Below, piece after piece: positions 1 to 9,052 of a DNA stretch of 64,000 nucleotides. The position numbers and the translations under genes were made by a program. This DNA is from JAKFWF01 sp963741505 (lineage in GTDB: Bacteria > Pseudomonadota > Alphaproteobacteria > Rhizobiales > Hyphomicrobiaceae): assembly GCA_963741505.1 (NCBI GenBank), contig CAVUIJ010000041.1, forward strand, positions 62,001 through 126,000, read 5' to 3'. The notes under the pieces were generated by a model. It worked only from the letters and a program-made list of their open reading frames with translations, was not told the origin of the DNA and did no database searches. Positions within the stretch are counted from its first letter, which is position 1; each line of letters opens with the position of its first letter.

Positions 1-1
1 C

Positions 2-76
2 GCCTACGAGATGAACTCGAAGGTGATTACGGCGACCGACGAGATGATGAGCACGATCAGCAAGGGTATGCGTTGA
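2..76 (+). CDS. flgG: Flagellar distal rod protein FlgG, C-terminal end only
   Basis: The first 75 bases encode the last 24 residues of a protein ending AYEMNSKVITATDEMMSTIS then KGMR. The AYEMNSK...DEM pattern is the conserved C-terminal helix of FlgG, which coils with the N-terminal helix in the distal rod of the flagellar motor. The gene starts outside the window. Its TGA overlaps a possible TTG start of the next gene (flgA), so the two are in one operon. The order flgG-flgA-flgI supports the call. Confidence 0.8.
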   Translation, partial: AYEMNSKVITATDEMMSTISKGMR

Positions 77-132
77 AGCGCAGCACGTGGCCCATTCGGT
101 CCGAGTGGGCACTGGCATTCCGGGGTTGCAAG

Positions 133-585
133 ATGCGGTGTCTGCTGGTCATCGGCGGCTTGTACCTGGCCGCGGCCTTCCAGGCTGTGGCTGGTGGCAC
201 TGCGGTGCCGGTGCCAAGCGTCGCGGTTCACGCCGGCGATGTGATGACCAGCGAGCTGCTGGTCGAGCGCAAGCTGGTCGTCAACGAGGCCGCCGTGCGA
301 AGCTACGTCGTGGCGCGGGAGCAGGTTGTCGGCAAGGTTGCGCGCCGCGCATTGATGGCCGGTGCAGCAATACCGCTCAACGCGCTGCGCGAGCCCTGGC
401 TGTTCAAGGACGGCGAGCGAGTTGTGATCCAGTTCGCCAGCGGCGGGCTCAATATTCGCGGTGCCGGTGTCGCACTGCAGCCGGGCGTGCTCGGCGAGTT
501 GATCAGCGTCAGAAACATCGACACCGGCGTGACCGTACGCGGCGTCGTCCAGGCCGATGGCAGTGTGCAGGTCGAAGGAGGCTGA
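133..585 (+). CDS. flgA: Flagellar basal body P-ring assembly chaperone FlgA
   Basis: FlgA is a periplasmic chaperone needed to assemble FlgI into the P ring. From the ATG at 133 the product is 150 residues, normal for the family. It opens with a Sec signal peptide (MRCLLVIGGLYLAAAFQAVA) followed by an SAF-type region (SVAVHAGDVMTSELLVERK) and the typical C-terminal part (GVLGELISVRN, GVVQADGSVQV). An in-frame TTG at 73 overlaps the flgG stop and would add 20 residues before the signal peptide. I prefer 133 because it puts the signal peptide at the N terminus. It lies 2 bases upstream of flgI. Confidence 0.85.
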   Translation: MRCLLVIGGLYLAAAFQAVAGGTAVPVPSVAVHAGDVMTSELLVERKLVVNEAAVRSYVVAREQVVGKVARRALMAGAAIPLNALREPWLFKDGERVVIQFASGGLNIRGAGVALQPGVLGELISVRNIDTGVTVRGVVQADGSVQVEGG

Positions 586-587
586 CG

Positions 588-1700
588 ATGTCCGCGTTGC
601 GCGCACTGTTCATCATTGCGGTCGGTGCCACCGTCGCTGCCGGTGGCGCAGTTGCCGATACCCGTATCAAGGACATTACGTCGGTGCGCGGTGTTCGACC
701 TAACCAGCTTGATCGGCTACGGACTGGTTGCGGGTCTCAAGGGTACCGGCGACAGCCTGCGCAATGCCCCGTTCACCGAGCAGTCGATGAACTCGATGCT
801 CGAGCGGATGGGCGTTAACATCCGCGGACTGGGGGCGCGCACGCGCAATGTCGCCGCTGTCCTGGTGACGGCCGAACTGCCGGCGTTCGCGGTCGGCGGC
901 AATCGCATCGACATTACCGTCACCTCGCTCGGCGATGCGACATCGCTGGCCGGCGGCACGTTGATCATGACGCCGCTCAGCGCTGCGGACAGCAATGTCT
1001 ACGCCGTCGCCCAGGGCTCGGTGACGATTTCCGGCTTCGAGGCCAAAGGACAGAACGAAGTCGTCACGCACGGCGTGCCGACCGCCGGCAGGATCGCAGG
1101 CGGGGCGCTGGTCGAGCGCGACGCCCCGGGGTTGCCCGAGACTGCGACCGCGATCCGGCTCGAGCTTGCCGAACCCGGATTTCTCGACGGCGATGGCGAT
1201 TGTCGACGCGGTCAACGAGTACACGCAGCACAATTTCAAATCGCGCCTGGCCCGTGAGGACGGACCGAGTTCGGTCGCGGTGACGTTACCGCGCGGTCGG
1301 ACCGCCAGCCGCTTTCTCGCCGAAATCGGCAGCTCGCGCGTCACTCCGGACATGCCGGCCAGGGTCATCGTCGACGAGCGGACCGGAACGATCGTCATAA
1401 GCCGCAATGTGAAGGTCAGCCGGGTCGCGGTGACGCACGGCAATCTGACGGTGCGGGTGACGCGAAACGCCGTCGGTGTCGCAGCCGGCGCCATTCTCGA
1501 AGGGGCAGACCGTGGTGACCAAGGAGACCCAGATCGCCGCCGGGCAGGAGAAGGGCAACTTTGCCGTCGTCGAGGGGGTTGATCTGCAGACGCTGGTCAC
1601 CGGGCTTAACCGGATGGGGCTGAAGCCGCCCGGCATCATCGCCATCCTGCAGGCGATCAAGTCGTCCGGTGCGCTGCAGGCGGAATTGATTGTCCAATAG
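588..1700 (+). CDS. flgI: Flagellar P-ring protein FlgI, carrying three +1 frameshifts
   Basis: FlgI forms the P ring around the flagellar rod in the periplasm. ATG 588 has a GAAGGAG ribosome site 7 bases upstream and begins with a signal peptide. The reading frame then moves three times. The pieces join into one normal FlgI: SVRGVRPNQL / IGYGLVAGLKGTGDSLRNAP ... LAEP / DFSTAMAIVDAVNEYTQ ... / SQPAPFSKGQTVVTKET. Removing one base from TT at 709-710, CCC at 1174-1176 and GG at 1475-1476 gives a continuous protein of about 369 residues, the family's usual size. Identical-type shifts occur in essential genes of this window, so sequence error is likelier than a true pseudogene. Confidence 0.85.
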
Positions 1701-1715
1701 AGCAGGGGAGCGGGC

Positions 1716-2342
1716 ATGCACAGCTGCAATGACGGGCCGGTCGGAGCGGTTCGGGTTGGACGCAGGATCGAGATGGCGTTGATGGCGGCGGCACTCGGCG
1801 CCCCGCTATTGCTTCCGCTGCCAACCTCGATGTCTGCCTCGGCGGCAGGGGAGGCGAGGACATCTGCGGCCAAGAGCGCGGCAGGCACGGTGAGGGCACC
1901 CCCTATGGCCGTGCTGCAGCCCGTTCCCAAGAGTTCAGGCTCGGTCGCGGATCAGTACTGCAAGTCGGTTCGCGATGCTGCGAGCGAGGCGCGCTTCGCA
2001 TTCCAGGCGGCAGAGCTGAAGGCGCTCGGCAAGGAGATCGACGAGCGGGTGGCGAAGCTCGAAATGCGCACGGCGGAGTTGAAGGACTGGTTCGCGCGCC
2101 GAGAAGAGTTTGCCAGGCAGGCGAGCGAGCAATTGGTCAATATCTACGCCGCCATGCGCCCCGAGGCGGCTTCCGAGCAGATGAGCCGGATGGACGAGAC
2201 CACAGCGGCCGCGATCCTGAGCCGGCTCGAGCCGCGGGCTGCAAGCGCCATTCTCAACGACATCCCACCGGAGAAGGCTGCCCGGCTGGCAACGATCCTG
2301 ACCGGCGCATCGCGCAAGTCCGATCGTGGAGAAAAATCGTGA
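1716..2342 (+). CDS. motE: MotE-like flagellar chaperone (MgtE-N-like domain)
   Basis: The 208-residue product has a hydrophobic signal or anchor near residues 20-45 (EMALMAAALGAPLLLPLP). A helical, coiled-coil-prone stretch follows (ELKALGKEIDERVAKLEMRT). The C-terminal segment (MSRMDETTAAAILSRLEPRA, then ILNDIPPEKAARLATILTG) resembles the MgtE intracellular N domain found in MotE/YlxF-type proteins. In rhizobia MotE sits between flgI and flgH and stabilises periplasmic MotC, which is also encoded here (10941-12173). Start ATG 1716 follows GGGGAG. The TGA overlaps the GTG start of flgH. Gene position is the strongest evidence for the name. Confidence 0.75.
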   Translation: MHSCNDGPVGAVRVGRRIEMALMAAALGAPLLLPLPTSMSASAAGEARTSAAKSAAGTVRAPPMAVLQPVPKSSGSVADQYCKSVRDAASEARFAFQAAELKALGKEIDERVAKLEMRTAELKDWFARREEFARQASEQLVNIYAAMRPEAASEQMSRMDETTAAAILSRLEPRAASAILNDIPPEKAARLATILTGASRKSDRGEKS

Positions 2343-3169
2343 AAATGGCGATCGACGCGTGGTCGAAATGGCCGTCGACCGGTTCGCAGCCGCAAGTCGG
2401 GTGGCAGGCTCGGGCCGCCGCCGCCGTGATACTAGTTTCGATCTTGTCAGGCTGCGCGGCGCGGCCACTCGAGATCGGCAAGGAGCCGGGGCTCAGCCCG
2501 GTTGGCGCCGGCCTCGACCGATCACCGGCAACGGCGACGATGCAGCGGGACCGGGTGGGACCGCCGCAGGGCGATCCGAGGGTTTCTGCCGAGCGACCGC
2601 TCGTGCGTGCCTCGGGCTCGCAATATTCGCTGTGGCGCGACCGCAGCGCCGATCTCTTTCGTGATCCGCGCGCGCGCCGTAACGGCGACATCCTCACGGT
2701 GACGATTTCGATGAAGGACAAGGCCTCGCTGGACAACAACTCGAAGCGATCGCGCGATGCCTCGAACGGGCTCGGGATCGATCTCAGTCACGCCGTCGAC
2801 ATGGCAGGCCTGGCCGCCAAAGGCACGGCCACCGGCAACTCGTCGATCAAGTCAAACACATCGCAGGACGGCAAGGGCGCGATAGCGCGCTCGGAAAGCA
2901 TCGACCTGCGGATCGCGGCCGTGGTCACCGACGTGCTGCCGAACGGCAACCTGCTAATCCAGGGCTCGCAGGAAGTACGCGTGAACTACGAGCTGCGCGT
3001 TCTGACGTTCACCGGGATCGTCAACATCAGCGATATCAAGGCGGACAACACCATCTCCTACGAGCGCATAGCGGAGGCTCGGATGTCGTATGGCGGCCGC
3101 GGTCGGATCATGGAGGTCCAGCAGCCGGGGTGGGGTCAGCAGATACTCGACCAGGTCAACCCGTTCTGA
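2339..3169 (+). CDS. flgH: Flagellar L-ring lipoprotein FlgH
   Basis: FlgH forms the L ring in the outer membrane. The N terminus contains a lipoprotein signal, AAAVILVSILSGC, with a lipobox LSGC near residue 39. The body has the family features: QYSLWRDRSADLFRDPRARR, NGDILTVTISMKDKASLDNN, and near the C terminus VNYELRVLTFTGIVNISDIK followed by TISYERIAEARMSYGGRG. GTG 2339 overlaps the preceding stop (GTGA), and ATG 2345 is an alternative start. At 276 residues it is slightly longer than usual because of a linker between lipobox and core. Confidence 0.9.
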   Translation: MKMAIDAWSKWPSTGSQPQVGWQARAAAAVILVSILSGCAARPLEIGKEPGLSPVGAGLDRSPATATMQRDRVGPPQGDPRVSAERPLVRASGSQYSLWRDRSADLFRDPRARRNGDILTVTISMKDKASLDNNSKRSRDASNGLGIDLSHAVDMAGLAAKGTATGNSSIKSNTSQDGKGAIARSESIDLRIAAVVTDVLPNGNLLIQGSQEVRVNYELRVLTFTGIVNISDIKADNTISYERIAEARMSYGGRGRIMEVQQPGWGQQILDQVNPF

Positions 3170-3187
3170 GTGCGAGGGGGAAGCGCC

Positions 3188-3727
3188 ATGGCAGATGCTT
3201 CAAAAAGTGCTGCTTCCGGCGGAGGCAGCCTCGGTTTTGCAGTAGTGTTGTTGGTGCTCGCTGTGGCTGGAGCCGGTGCCGGCTTCAGCCTCAGGTTGCT
3301 GATGCCGAATGCGGCGGCGGGGAGCGAGACCAATGCCAGCAATTCCGTGCGCAAGGATGCATCGCATGGTCAAGCTGGAACCGCTGGCGCCGACGGCGAG
3401 AAGCCGGCGGCAAAGACGGAACGCGAGATCGGCAACGATCAACTGGTGGCGCTGGAGCCGATTGTGGTGACCTTGGCCGAGCCCAAAGGCGTCAGATTGC
3501 GGATCGAGGCATCGGTCATATTTGCCAAGGCGTCGAAAGAGGACCGCGGACTTCTGATGCGCGAGATGACGGAGGATCTAATGGCATTCCTGAGAACTAC
3601 GACGCTGGAGCAGATCGAGACCGCCTCGGGGCTCGAATATCTCCGCGAGGACATGACCGAACTCGTGCAATTGCGCAGCAAGGGGCGCGCCCGCGGCCTC
3701 GTCATCAAAGCACTAATGGTCGAATGA
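3188..3727 (+). CDS. fliL: Flagellar basal body-associated protein FliL
   Basis: FliL is a single-span inner-membrane protein that associates with the stator. ATG 3188 is preceded by GAGGGGG and is preferred over a GTG at 3170. A transmembrane helix lies near residues 15-38 (FAVVLLVLAVAGAGAGFSLR). The periplasmic domain carries the typical LEPIVVTLAEPKGVRLRIEA ... ELVQLRSKGRARGLVIKALM pattern. The product is 179 residues, a normal length. Its TGA overlaps the fliP ATG (ATGA), so translation is likely coupled. Confidence 0.9.
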   Translation: MADASKSAASGGGSLGFAVVLLVLAVAGAGAGFSLRLLMPNAAAGSETNASNSVRKDASHGQAGTAGADGEKPAAKTEREIGNDQLVALEPIVVTLAEPKGVRLRIEASVIFAKASKEDRGLLMREMTEDLMAFLRTTTLEQIETASGLEYLREDMTELVQLRSKGRARGLVIKALMVE

Positions 3728-4468
3728 AGAACCTTCTTGGCCTTTCGGCGATGCTGCTGGCCATCTGCGCCGGCGATGCAACCGCGCAATCATTCAACCT
3801 GCGTGACCTGATCCCTGCGGGGGAAGGTGCCGCCAGCGGACGCATCATTCAGCTCAGCGCCCTGTTGTCGGTGCTCTCGGTTGCGCCCGGCATACTTGTG
3901 ACCGTGACGTGCTTTACACGGTTCATCATCGCTCTGTCGTTCCTTCGGTCAGGGCTCGGCTTGCCTTCGACGCCGTCCAACATCGTGCTGGTCAGCCTCG
4001 CGCTGTTCATGACCTTCTTCGTCATGGCGCCGACGTTTGAACGGGTCTGGAGCGATGGCATGCAGCCGTTGATGGAAAACAAGATCGACGAGCGCGAGGC
4101 CTATCAGCGGATGACGAAGCCGTTGCGCGAGTTCATGCAGGCGATCGTGCGGGAAAAGGACGTGCGGCTGTTCGAGGAGCTCGCGAGCCGGCATGGCGGC
4201 GCCCATTCGGCCGATCAAGCCTGTGCCAGATATGCGCGTTCTCGTGCCGGCATTCATGGTATCGGAGCTCAGGCGCGGCTTCGAGATCGGCTTCCTGATA
4301 TTGCTGCCCTTCCTGGTGGTCGATCTGGTGGTGGCCACGATCGTCATGTCGATGGGCATGATGATGCTGCCGCCGACAGCGATCTCGCTGCCGTTCAAGA
4401 TCCTGTTCTTCGTTCTCATCGACGGATGGAACCTGCTGGCCGGTGGGCTGGTGCGCTCGTTCGGCTGA
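3724..4468 (+). CDS. fliP: Flagellar type III export gate protein FliP, one +1 frameshift
   Basis: FliP is a core membrane subunit of the flagellar export gate. A signal peptide (KNLLGLSAMLLAICAGDATA) precedes membrane segments with FliP signatures: VTCFTRFIIALSFLRSGLGL and, after the shift, PDMRVLVPAFMVSELRRGFE then MGMMMLPPTAISLPFKILFF. The two halves are in different frames. Dropping one G at 4190-4191 joins LFEELASR to MAAPIRPIKP and yields 247 residues, the usual length. It closes the flgG-fliP run; the flagellin leader follows. Confidence 0.88.
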
Positions 4469-4557
4469 CTTGAATTGATCGCAGGCTTGCGTGAGGCGCA
4501 CAGCGTGACGCCGTTAACGGCGACTTAAAACTTTCCAGCTAGAGCTGACGGTAGATA

Positions 4558-4655
4558 GCGGACTTGGGCAGAGCCCGAGGGCATGATGCCGATCCGCTAT
4601 ACCGGCAGATCCGGCATGTCCCACAAAAACCTGTTCGTTTCCCGAGGGGCATTCA
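4558..4655 (+). promoter_or_regulatory. 5' leader of flagellin gene 1, conserved with that of flagellin 2
   Basis: This leader shares blocks in the same order with the leader of the second flagellin (5953-6074): GCGGACTTGG (4558-4567), CCGAGGGCATGATGCC (4575-4590), a CCGG..GA.CCGG.ATGTCCC block and GGGGCAT just before the start. GGCATGATGCC can form a short stem. A transcript leader or post-transcriptional control site, for instance of the FlbT type known in alphaproteobacteria, is an inference. No clear promoter consensus was found upstream (4469-4557). Confidence 0.5.
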
Positions 4656-5696
4656 ATGTCTAGCATCAATACCAATTTCGCCGCGCTGACCGCGCTGCAG
4701 AGCCTGAACAGCACCAACAAGAGCATGCTCGAGACGCAAAAGCACATCTCGACCGGCTTCCGTGTTGCCAGCGCCGAGGACAACGCCGCCTATTGGTCGA
4801 TGGCGACCACGATGCGGTCGGACAGCAAGTCGCTGTCGGCCGTCTCCGACGCACTGGGTCTGGGCGCGGCCTCGATCGATGTCGCATATACGGCGATGAA
4901 CAGCTCGATCGACGTCACCACCGAAATCAAGGCCAAGCTGGTGGCCGCGCGTGAACCCGGCGTCGACCGGGCGAAGGTCCAGTCTGAAATCGACGAACTG
5001 CAGAACCAGCTCCGCTCGATCGCATCCTCAGCCTCGTTCGCGGGCGAGAATTGGCTTTCGGTCGACACCGGCGGCACCGCCTACAATGCCACCGAGTCTG
5101 TCGTATCCTCCTTCAGCCGTTCTTCCGGCGTCAATGGTTCGCAGGTGAATGTCGGCACGTTGTCGATCAACGTCGGCTCGTCCTACCTTTTCAACGCCAA
5201 TACCGACGGCGCTGGTGGTGTCGCCGACAGCGGTGCCGCCGCCGCCGATGCCCTCGGCATCCTGGGCTCGGCCCGGCTTTCCATCACCGACGCCGATACC
5301 GCGGGCGTACAGCGCGGCTCGATCGACGTCGCCGGTACCATCGTCATCGCCAACTTCGATACCACCAACTCCACCGTTGCGCCGGCTGAGATTAGCGTCA
5401 CGAATGCGACGGACACCGAGATCGACGACTTTATTCAGGCGGTCGACGCGGCCCTTGGTGAAATGACCACGGCTGCTTCGAGCCTTGGTTCGTCCAAGAG
5501 CCGCATCAGCATCCAGAAGGATTTCGTATCGAACCTGATGGGCGCAATCGACCGCGGTGTTTCAACGCTCGTCGATGCCGACATGAACGCGGAGTCGACA
5601 CGCCTCCAGGCGCTGCAAATCCAGCAGCAGCTCGGCGTCCAGTCGCTGTCGCTCGCCAATTCTTCGAACCAGAGCATCCTGTCGCTGTTCCGCTAA
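4656..5696 (+). CDS. Flagellin (copy 1)
   Basis: The 346-residue product has the flagellin N-terminal D0/D1 signature (INTNFAALTALQSLNSTNKS, THISTG-type KHISTGFRVASAEDNAAYWS) and the matching C-terminal helix (MNAESTRLQALQIQQQLGVQ ... SNQSILSLFR). The centre is short and variable. It is translated from ATG 4656 after GAGGGGC. It is a tandem paralogue of the gene at 6075, with near-identical ends, which suggests a filament of two related subunits or a recent duplication. A strong hairpin terminator follows. Confidence 0.95.
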   Translation: MSSINTNFAALTALQSLNSTNKSMLETQKHISTGFRVASAEDNAAYWSMATTMRSDSKSLSAVSDALGLGAASIDVAYTAMNSSIDVTTEIKAKLVAAREPGVDRAKVQSEIDELQNQLRSIASSASFAGENWLSVDTGGTAYNATESVVSSFSRSSGVNGSQVNVGTLSINVGSSYLFNANTDGAGGVADSGAAAADALGILGSARLSITDADTAGVQRGSIDVAGTIVIANFDTTNSTVAPAEISVTNATDTEIDDFIQAVDAALGEMTTAASSLGSSKSRISIQKDFVSNLMGAIDRGVSTLVDADMNAESTRLQALQIQQQLGVQSLSLANSSNQSILSLFR

Positions 5697-5736
5697 GGGC
5701 CTGAAATCCGAAATCGGAGCCAGACGGCTCCAACCT

Positions 5737-5773
5737 GGGCTCGGCGGCGCTATGCGCGGCCGGGCCTTTTTTT
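5737..5773 (+). terminator. Rho-independent terminator after flagellin 1
   Basis: A GC-rich inverted repeat (GGGCTCGGCGGCGC / GCGCGGCCGGGCC, with two mismatches, loop TAT) is followed directly by seven T residues at 5767-5773. It should end the flagellin 1 transcript before the separate leader of flagellin 2. Confidence 0.85.
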
Positions 5774-5952
5774 GCGTTATCGGTGTCGTGGCTTGCGTGC
5801 GCTCACGCAGTTGTCAGTGACGCATCATTAATGCATATTCAGTGGCATTGATTTGGGGTGGTCTAGGGCCACTCCAGTGTCCGATCATTTCTCTTTCCCG
5901 ATCATGTGTTGCGCGTTTCGTGTCGCCAGTATCAAGAACTAAGATGCAGACG

Positions 5953-6074
5953 GCGGACTTGGCAGCGGCTCGATATCGGAGCGCTGATCCGAGGGCATGA
6001 TGCCAACACGCCGTGCCGGTCGACCCGGTATGTCCCCCTCGAAACACGTTTCACTGCCAATTGGGGCATGCACA
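5953..6074 (+). promoter_or_regulatory. 5' leader of flagellin gene 2
   Basis: It repeats the ordered blocks of the flagellin 1 leader: GCGGACTTGG at 5953-5962, CCGAGGGCATGATGCC at 5989-6004, a CCGG..GACCCGG.ATGTCCC block and GGGGCAT before ATG 6075. It carries an extra insertion of about 20 bases between the first two blocks. The 179 bases between the upstream terminator and this leader (5774-5952) must hold the promoter, but I could not assign a sigma-factor consensus. Confidence 0.5.
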
Positions 6075-7118
6075 ATGAACAGCATCAACACCAACTTTGC
6101 CGCGCTGACGGCGCTGCAGAGCCTCAACATGACCAACAAGAGCATGTTGAAGACGCAGCAGCACATCTCGACCGGCTATCGGGTCGGCACGGCGGAAGAC
6201 AACGCCGCGTACTGGTCGATGGCGACGTCGATGCGATCCGACAACAAGTCGTTGTCGGGCGTATCGGACGCACTGGGCCTCGGCGCTTCCTCAATCGACG
6301 TCGCCTATACGGCGATGCACAGCTCGGTCGAGGTCGTCACCGAGATCAAGGCCAAACTCGTGGCGGCTCGCGAGCCGGGCGTCGACCGCGGCAAGGTCCA
6401 ATCCGAAATCGATGCACTGCAGGACCAGCTTCGCTCGATCGCACTGTCAGCCTCGTTCGCAGGCGAGAATTGGCTCGGGGTCGACACCGGCGGCACGGCC
6501 TACAATGCGACCGAATTCGTCGTTTCCTCGTTCAGCCGCTCGGCCGGCGTCAACGGTTCGCAGGTCAATGTCGGCACGCTGTCGATCAATATCTCCGCGT
6601 CTTTCCTGCTCAACGCCAATACCGACGGCGCCGGTGGCGTCGCCGACAGCGGCGCCGCTGCGGCCGATGCTCTCGGCATCCTGGGCTCAGCGCGCCTTTC
6701 GATTAGCGACGCCGATACGGCCGGGGTAGCACGAGGCTCGATCGACGCCGCAGGCACCATCGTGATCGCCAACTTCGATCCCGCCAACGCCACGGTCGCA
6801 CCAGTCGAGATCGACGTGACGAATGCGACCGACACGCAGATCGACGATTTCATCCAGGCGGCCGACGCGGCGTTGTCCGAGATGACGACCGCCGCCTCGA
6901 GTCTTGGCTCCGCCAAAAGCCGCATCAGCATTCAGCGGGATTTTGTGGCGAGCCTGATGAGCGCCATCGATCGCGGTGTGTCGACCTTGGTCGACGCCGA
7001 CATGAATACGGAATCGACGCGGTTGAATGCTCTGCAGGTGCAACAGCAGCTCGGCATCCAGGCGCTGTCGATCGCCAACTCGTCGAGCAAGGATCTGCTG
7101 TCACTGTTCCGCCAGTAG
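6075..7118 (+). CDS. Flagellin (copy 2)
   Basis: A 347-residue flagellin very similar to copy 1 across its length (INTNFAALTALQSLNMTNKS; AEDNAAYWSMATSMRSDNKS; LNALQVQQQLGIQALSIANS). The start is set at ATG 6075, which aligns with copy 1; an upstream in-frame ATG at 5997 lies in the conserved leader and is unlikely. Differences are scattered rather than clustered, which fits an older tandem duplication followed by divergence. Confidence 0.95.
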   Translation: MNSINTNFAALTALQSLNMTNKSMLKTQQHISTGYRVGTAEDNAAYWSMATSMRSDNKSLSGVSDALGLGASSIDVAYTAMHSSVEVVTEIKAKLVAAREPGVDRGKVQSEIDALQDQLRSIALSASFAGENWLGVDTGGTAYNATEFVVSSFSRSAGVNGSQVNVGTLSINISASFLLNANTDGAGGVADSGAAAADALGILGSARLSISDADTAGVARGSIDAAGTIVIANFDPANATVAPVEIDVTNATDTQIDDFIQAADAALSEMTTAASSLGSAKSRISIQRDFVASLMSAIDRGVSTLVDADMNTESTRLNALQVQQQLGIQALSIANSSSKDLLSLFRQ

Positions 7119-7125
7119 TTTGATG

Positions 7126-7160
7126 CGGCGGACCGTGAAAGCTCGTCCCGTGGTCCGCCG
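7126..7160 (+). terminator. Hairpin after flagellin 2, probable terminator
   Basis: CGGCGGACC (7126-7134) pairs perfectly with GGTCCGCCG (7152-7160). The downstream run is only AACTTTATC, so termination may be weak. The next 230 bases up to fliF show no gene. Confidence 0.55.
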
Positions 7161-7393
7161 AACTTTATCGGTCTGCTGCCATCGACCCGAATGCGCGAGC
7201 AATCGGCTATTCGCGCATTGCCGAAATAGCCCGCGGAATGGCTGGTACGAATTTATTGACCCGGGATTTATTTATCACGCGGACAGCTGATTGCGCGCCG
7301 CCGGGCATGTTCGTTCAGCTCGAGATCATTCTCGCGCAAGTTTTCTGAACCAGTCTCGGCTGGTCGGGTTTACCATCCACACCAGCGGCGGCA

Positions 7394-9052
7394 ATGATAA
7401 CTAGGCAGCAACTCATCCAGCTTGGCGCAAGCCTGGCAAAGCTCGGCATGCGTCGCCTGCTGCTCCTGGCGGCGGTCGGAGTTGCTGTTACCGTGGTGGT
7501 CACCGTTGCCGCCTACTATCTCGGCCGGCCCGCAATGCAACCGATCTATACCGGCCTGTCGAGCCAGGACGTGACCCGGATCACCGCGGCGCTGGCGGAG
7601 GCCGGGGTGACCTTCGATGTCAACGAGCAGCGCAACGCCGTTCTGGTCCCGTTTGGTCAAACCGCACGGGCGAGGACATTGCTGGCGCAAAAGGGACTGC
7701 CGACCAGCGCCCGCGCCGGCTACGAACTGTTCGATCAGCTCGGCTCGATCGGCCTGACGTCGTTCATGCAGGAGATCACCCGGGTCCGCGCACTGGAAGG
7801 CGAGATCGCCCGCACGATCCAGGCGCTCGATGGCGTTGGTGCCGCCCGCGTGCATCTCGTCCTGCCGGAAGCGGGAACCTTCAGACGGGAGCGCCGCGAA
7901 GCCTCGGCCTCCGTGCTGTTGCGCGTCGATGAGAAGTGGCAGGGCGCATCAGGCCAGGCGGTCCGCCACATTGTCGCCGCGGCGGTGCCCGGCATGAAGC
8001 TCGAGCATGTCAGCGTCGCCAGCACCGATGGCCGAATGCTAGTGACCGGCGGCGACGAGCAGAGCCTCGGTTCGCACAAGCTCGCCGAGATGGAGAAATC
8101 GATGGCGGCCGAACTCGAACAGAAGGCGAGCCGCACCCTGGCCTCGACACTGGGATCGGGGAATTATCAAATCAGTGCGACGGTGCGCCTCGATGTCGAT
8201 CGCCAACAGACCAATGAGACGATGTTCGATCCCAGGTCGCGGGTCGAGCGCTCGGTGCGCATCGTCAAGCAGTCGGGCTCGACGGAAGAGGGCGGCAGCA
8301 AGGCTGCAGCCGGCGTCGAAGCCAATGTGCCGAGGGAAGAGGCGAACCAGGCCGATGCCGACAAGCGCCGGCAGCGCGAGGACCGTCGCGAGGAACTGAC
8401 CAACTACGAGTTGAACTCGAAGACCGTGCAGACGGTACGCGAAGGCTATCGTGTCCAGCGGTTGGCGATCGCGGTGGTCGTTAGCCGCAAGCATCTGGCC
8501 GATTCGATTGGCCCGGGTGCGGACGCCGCCGCCATCGAAGGCCGCATGGCCGATCTCAAACGACTGGTTGCGGCGGCCACCGGCGCCAACCCGGACCGCG
8601 ACGATCGCATCGAGATAACCGCGGTCGATCTTGGCGCCAACGCATCGTCTCTTGCTCCGTTCGCCGGTCCCGGCATCATCGACCACCTGATCTTGAACAC
8701 CGGCACGGCAATCAATGCGTTGGCGATGCTGCTCATCGTGCTGGTCGTGGTCTGGTTCGGAGTGAAGCCGGTCGTGCGGATCCTCGGCGATCAGTTGTCC
8801 CTCGACGCACCTGCCCTGGCCGGCGGGACGCTCGGCGGAGAACAGATCAAAGGTGTGACGTCGGTGGCACGGGATGCTCCGATCGGCACCGGCAATGCCA
8901 CTGCCAACGGCGCCGGTGCCGTGCTGGCCGCACCAACACGGCAGCTGCCCGGCGCTGCGGCGCGCGATCGACTGGCTGCCATCGTCGAAGCCGATGACGT
9001 CGAGGTCACCAAGGTACTCAAGAGCTGGATGCAGGAGACGAGGCAATCATGA
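7394..9052 (+). CDS. fliF: Flagellar MS-ring protein FliF
   Basis: FliF builds the MS ring in the inner membrane. The 552-residue product has a first transmembrane helix near residues 18-36 (RLLLLAAVGVAVTVVVTVAA) and a second near 437-457 (ALAMLLIVLVVVWFGVKPVV). Between them lie YscJ-like ring motifs: AQKGLPTSARAGYELFDQLG, SFMQEITRVRALEGEIARTI and ARVHLVLPEAGTFRRERREA. The C-terminal tail (EADDVEVTKVLKSWMQE) matches the FliG-binding end. ATG 7394 has only a weak GGCGG upstream. The TGA overlaps the start of fliH. Confidence 0.95.
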   Translation: MITRQQLIQLGASLAKLGMRRLLLLAAVGVAVTVVVTVAAYYLGRPAMQPIYTGLSSQDVTRITAALAEAGVTFDVNEQRNAVLVPFGQTARARTLLAQKGLPTSARAGYELFDQLGSIGLTSFMQEITRVRALEGEIARTIQALDGVGAARVHLVLPEAGTFRRERREASASVLLRVDEKWQGASGQAVRHIVAAAVPGMKLEHVSVASTDGRMLVTGGDEQSLGSHKLAEMEKSMAAELEQKASRTLASTLGSGNYQISATVRLDVDRQQTNETMFDPRSRVERSVRIVKQSGSTEEGGSKAAAGVEANVPREEANQADADKRRQREDRREELTNYELNSKTVQTVREGYRVQRLAIAVVVSRKHLADSIGPGADAAAIEGRMADLKRLVAAATGANPDRDDRIEITAVDLGANASSLAPFAGPGIIDHLILNTGTAINALAMLLIVLVVVWFGVKPVVRILGDQLSLDAPALAGGTLGGEQIKGVTSVARDAPIGTGNATANGAGAVLAAPTRQLPGAAARDRLAAIVEADDVEVTKVLKSWMQETRQS

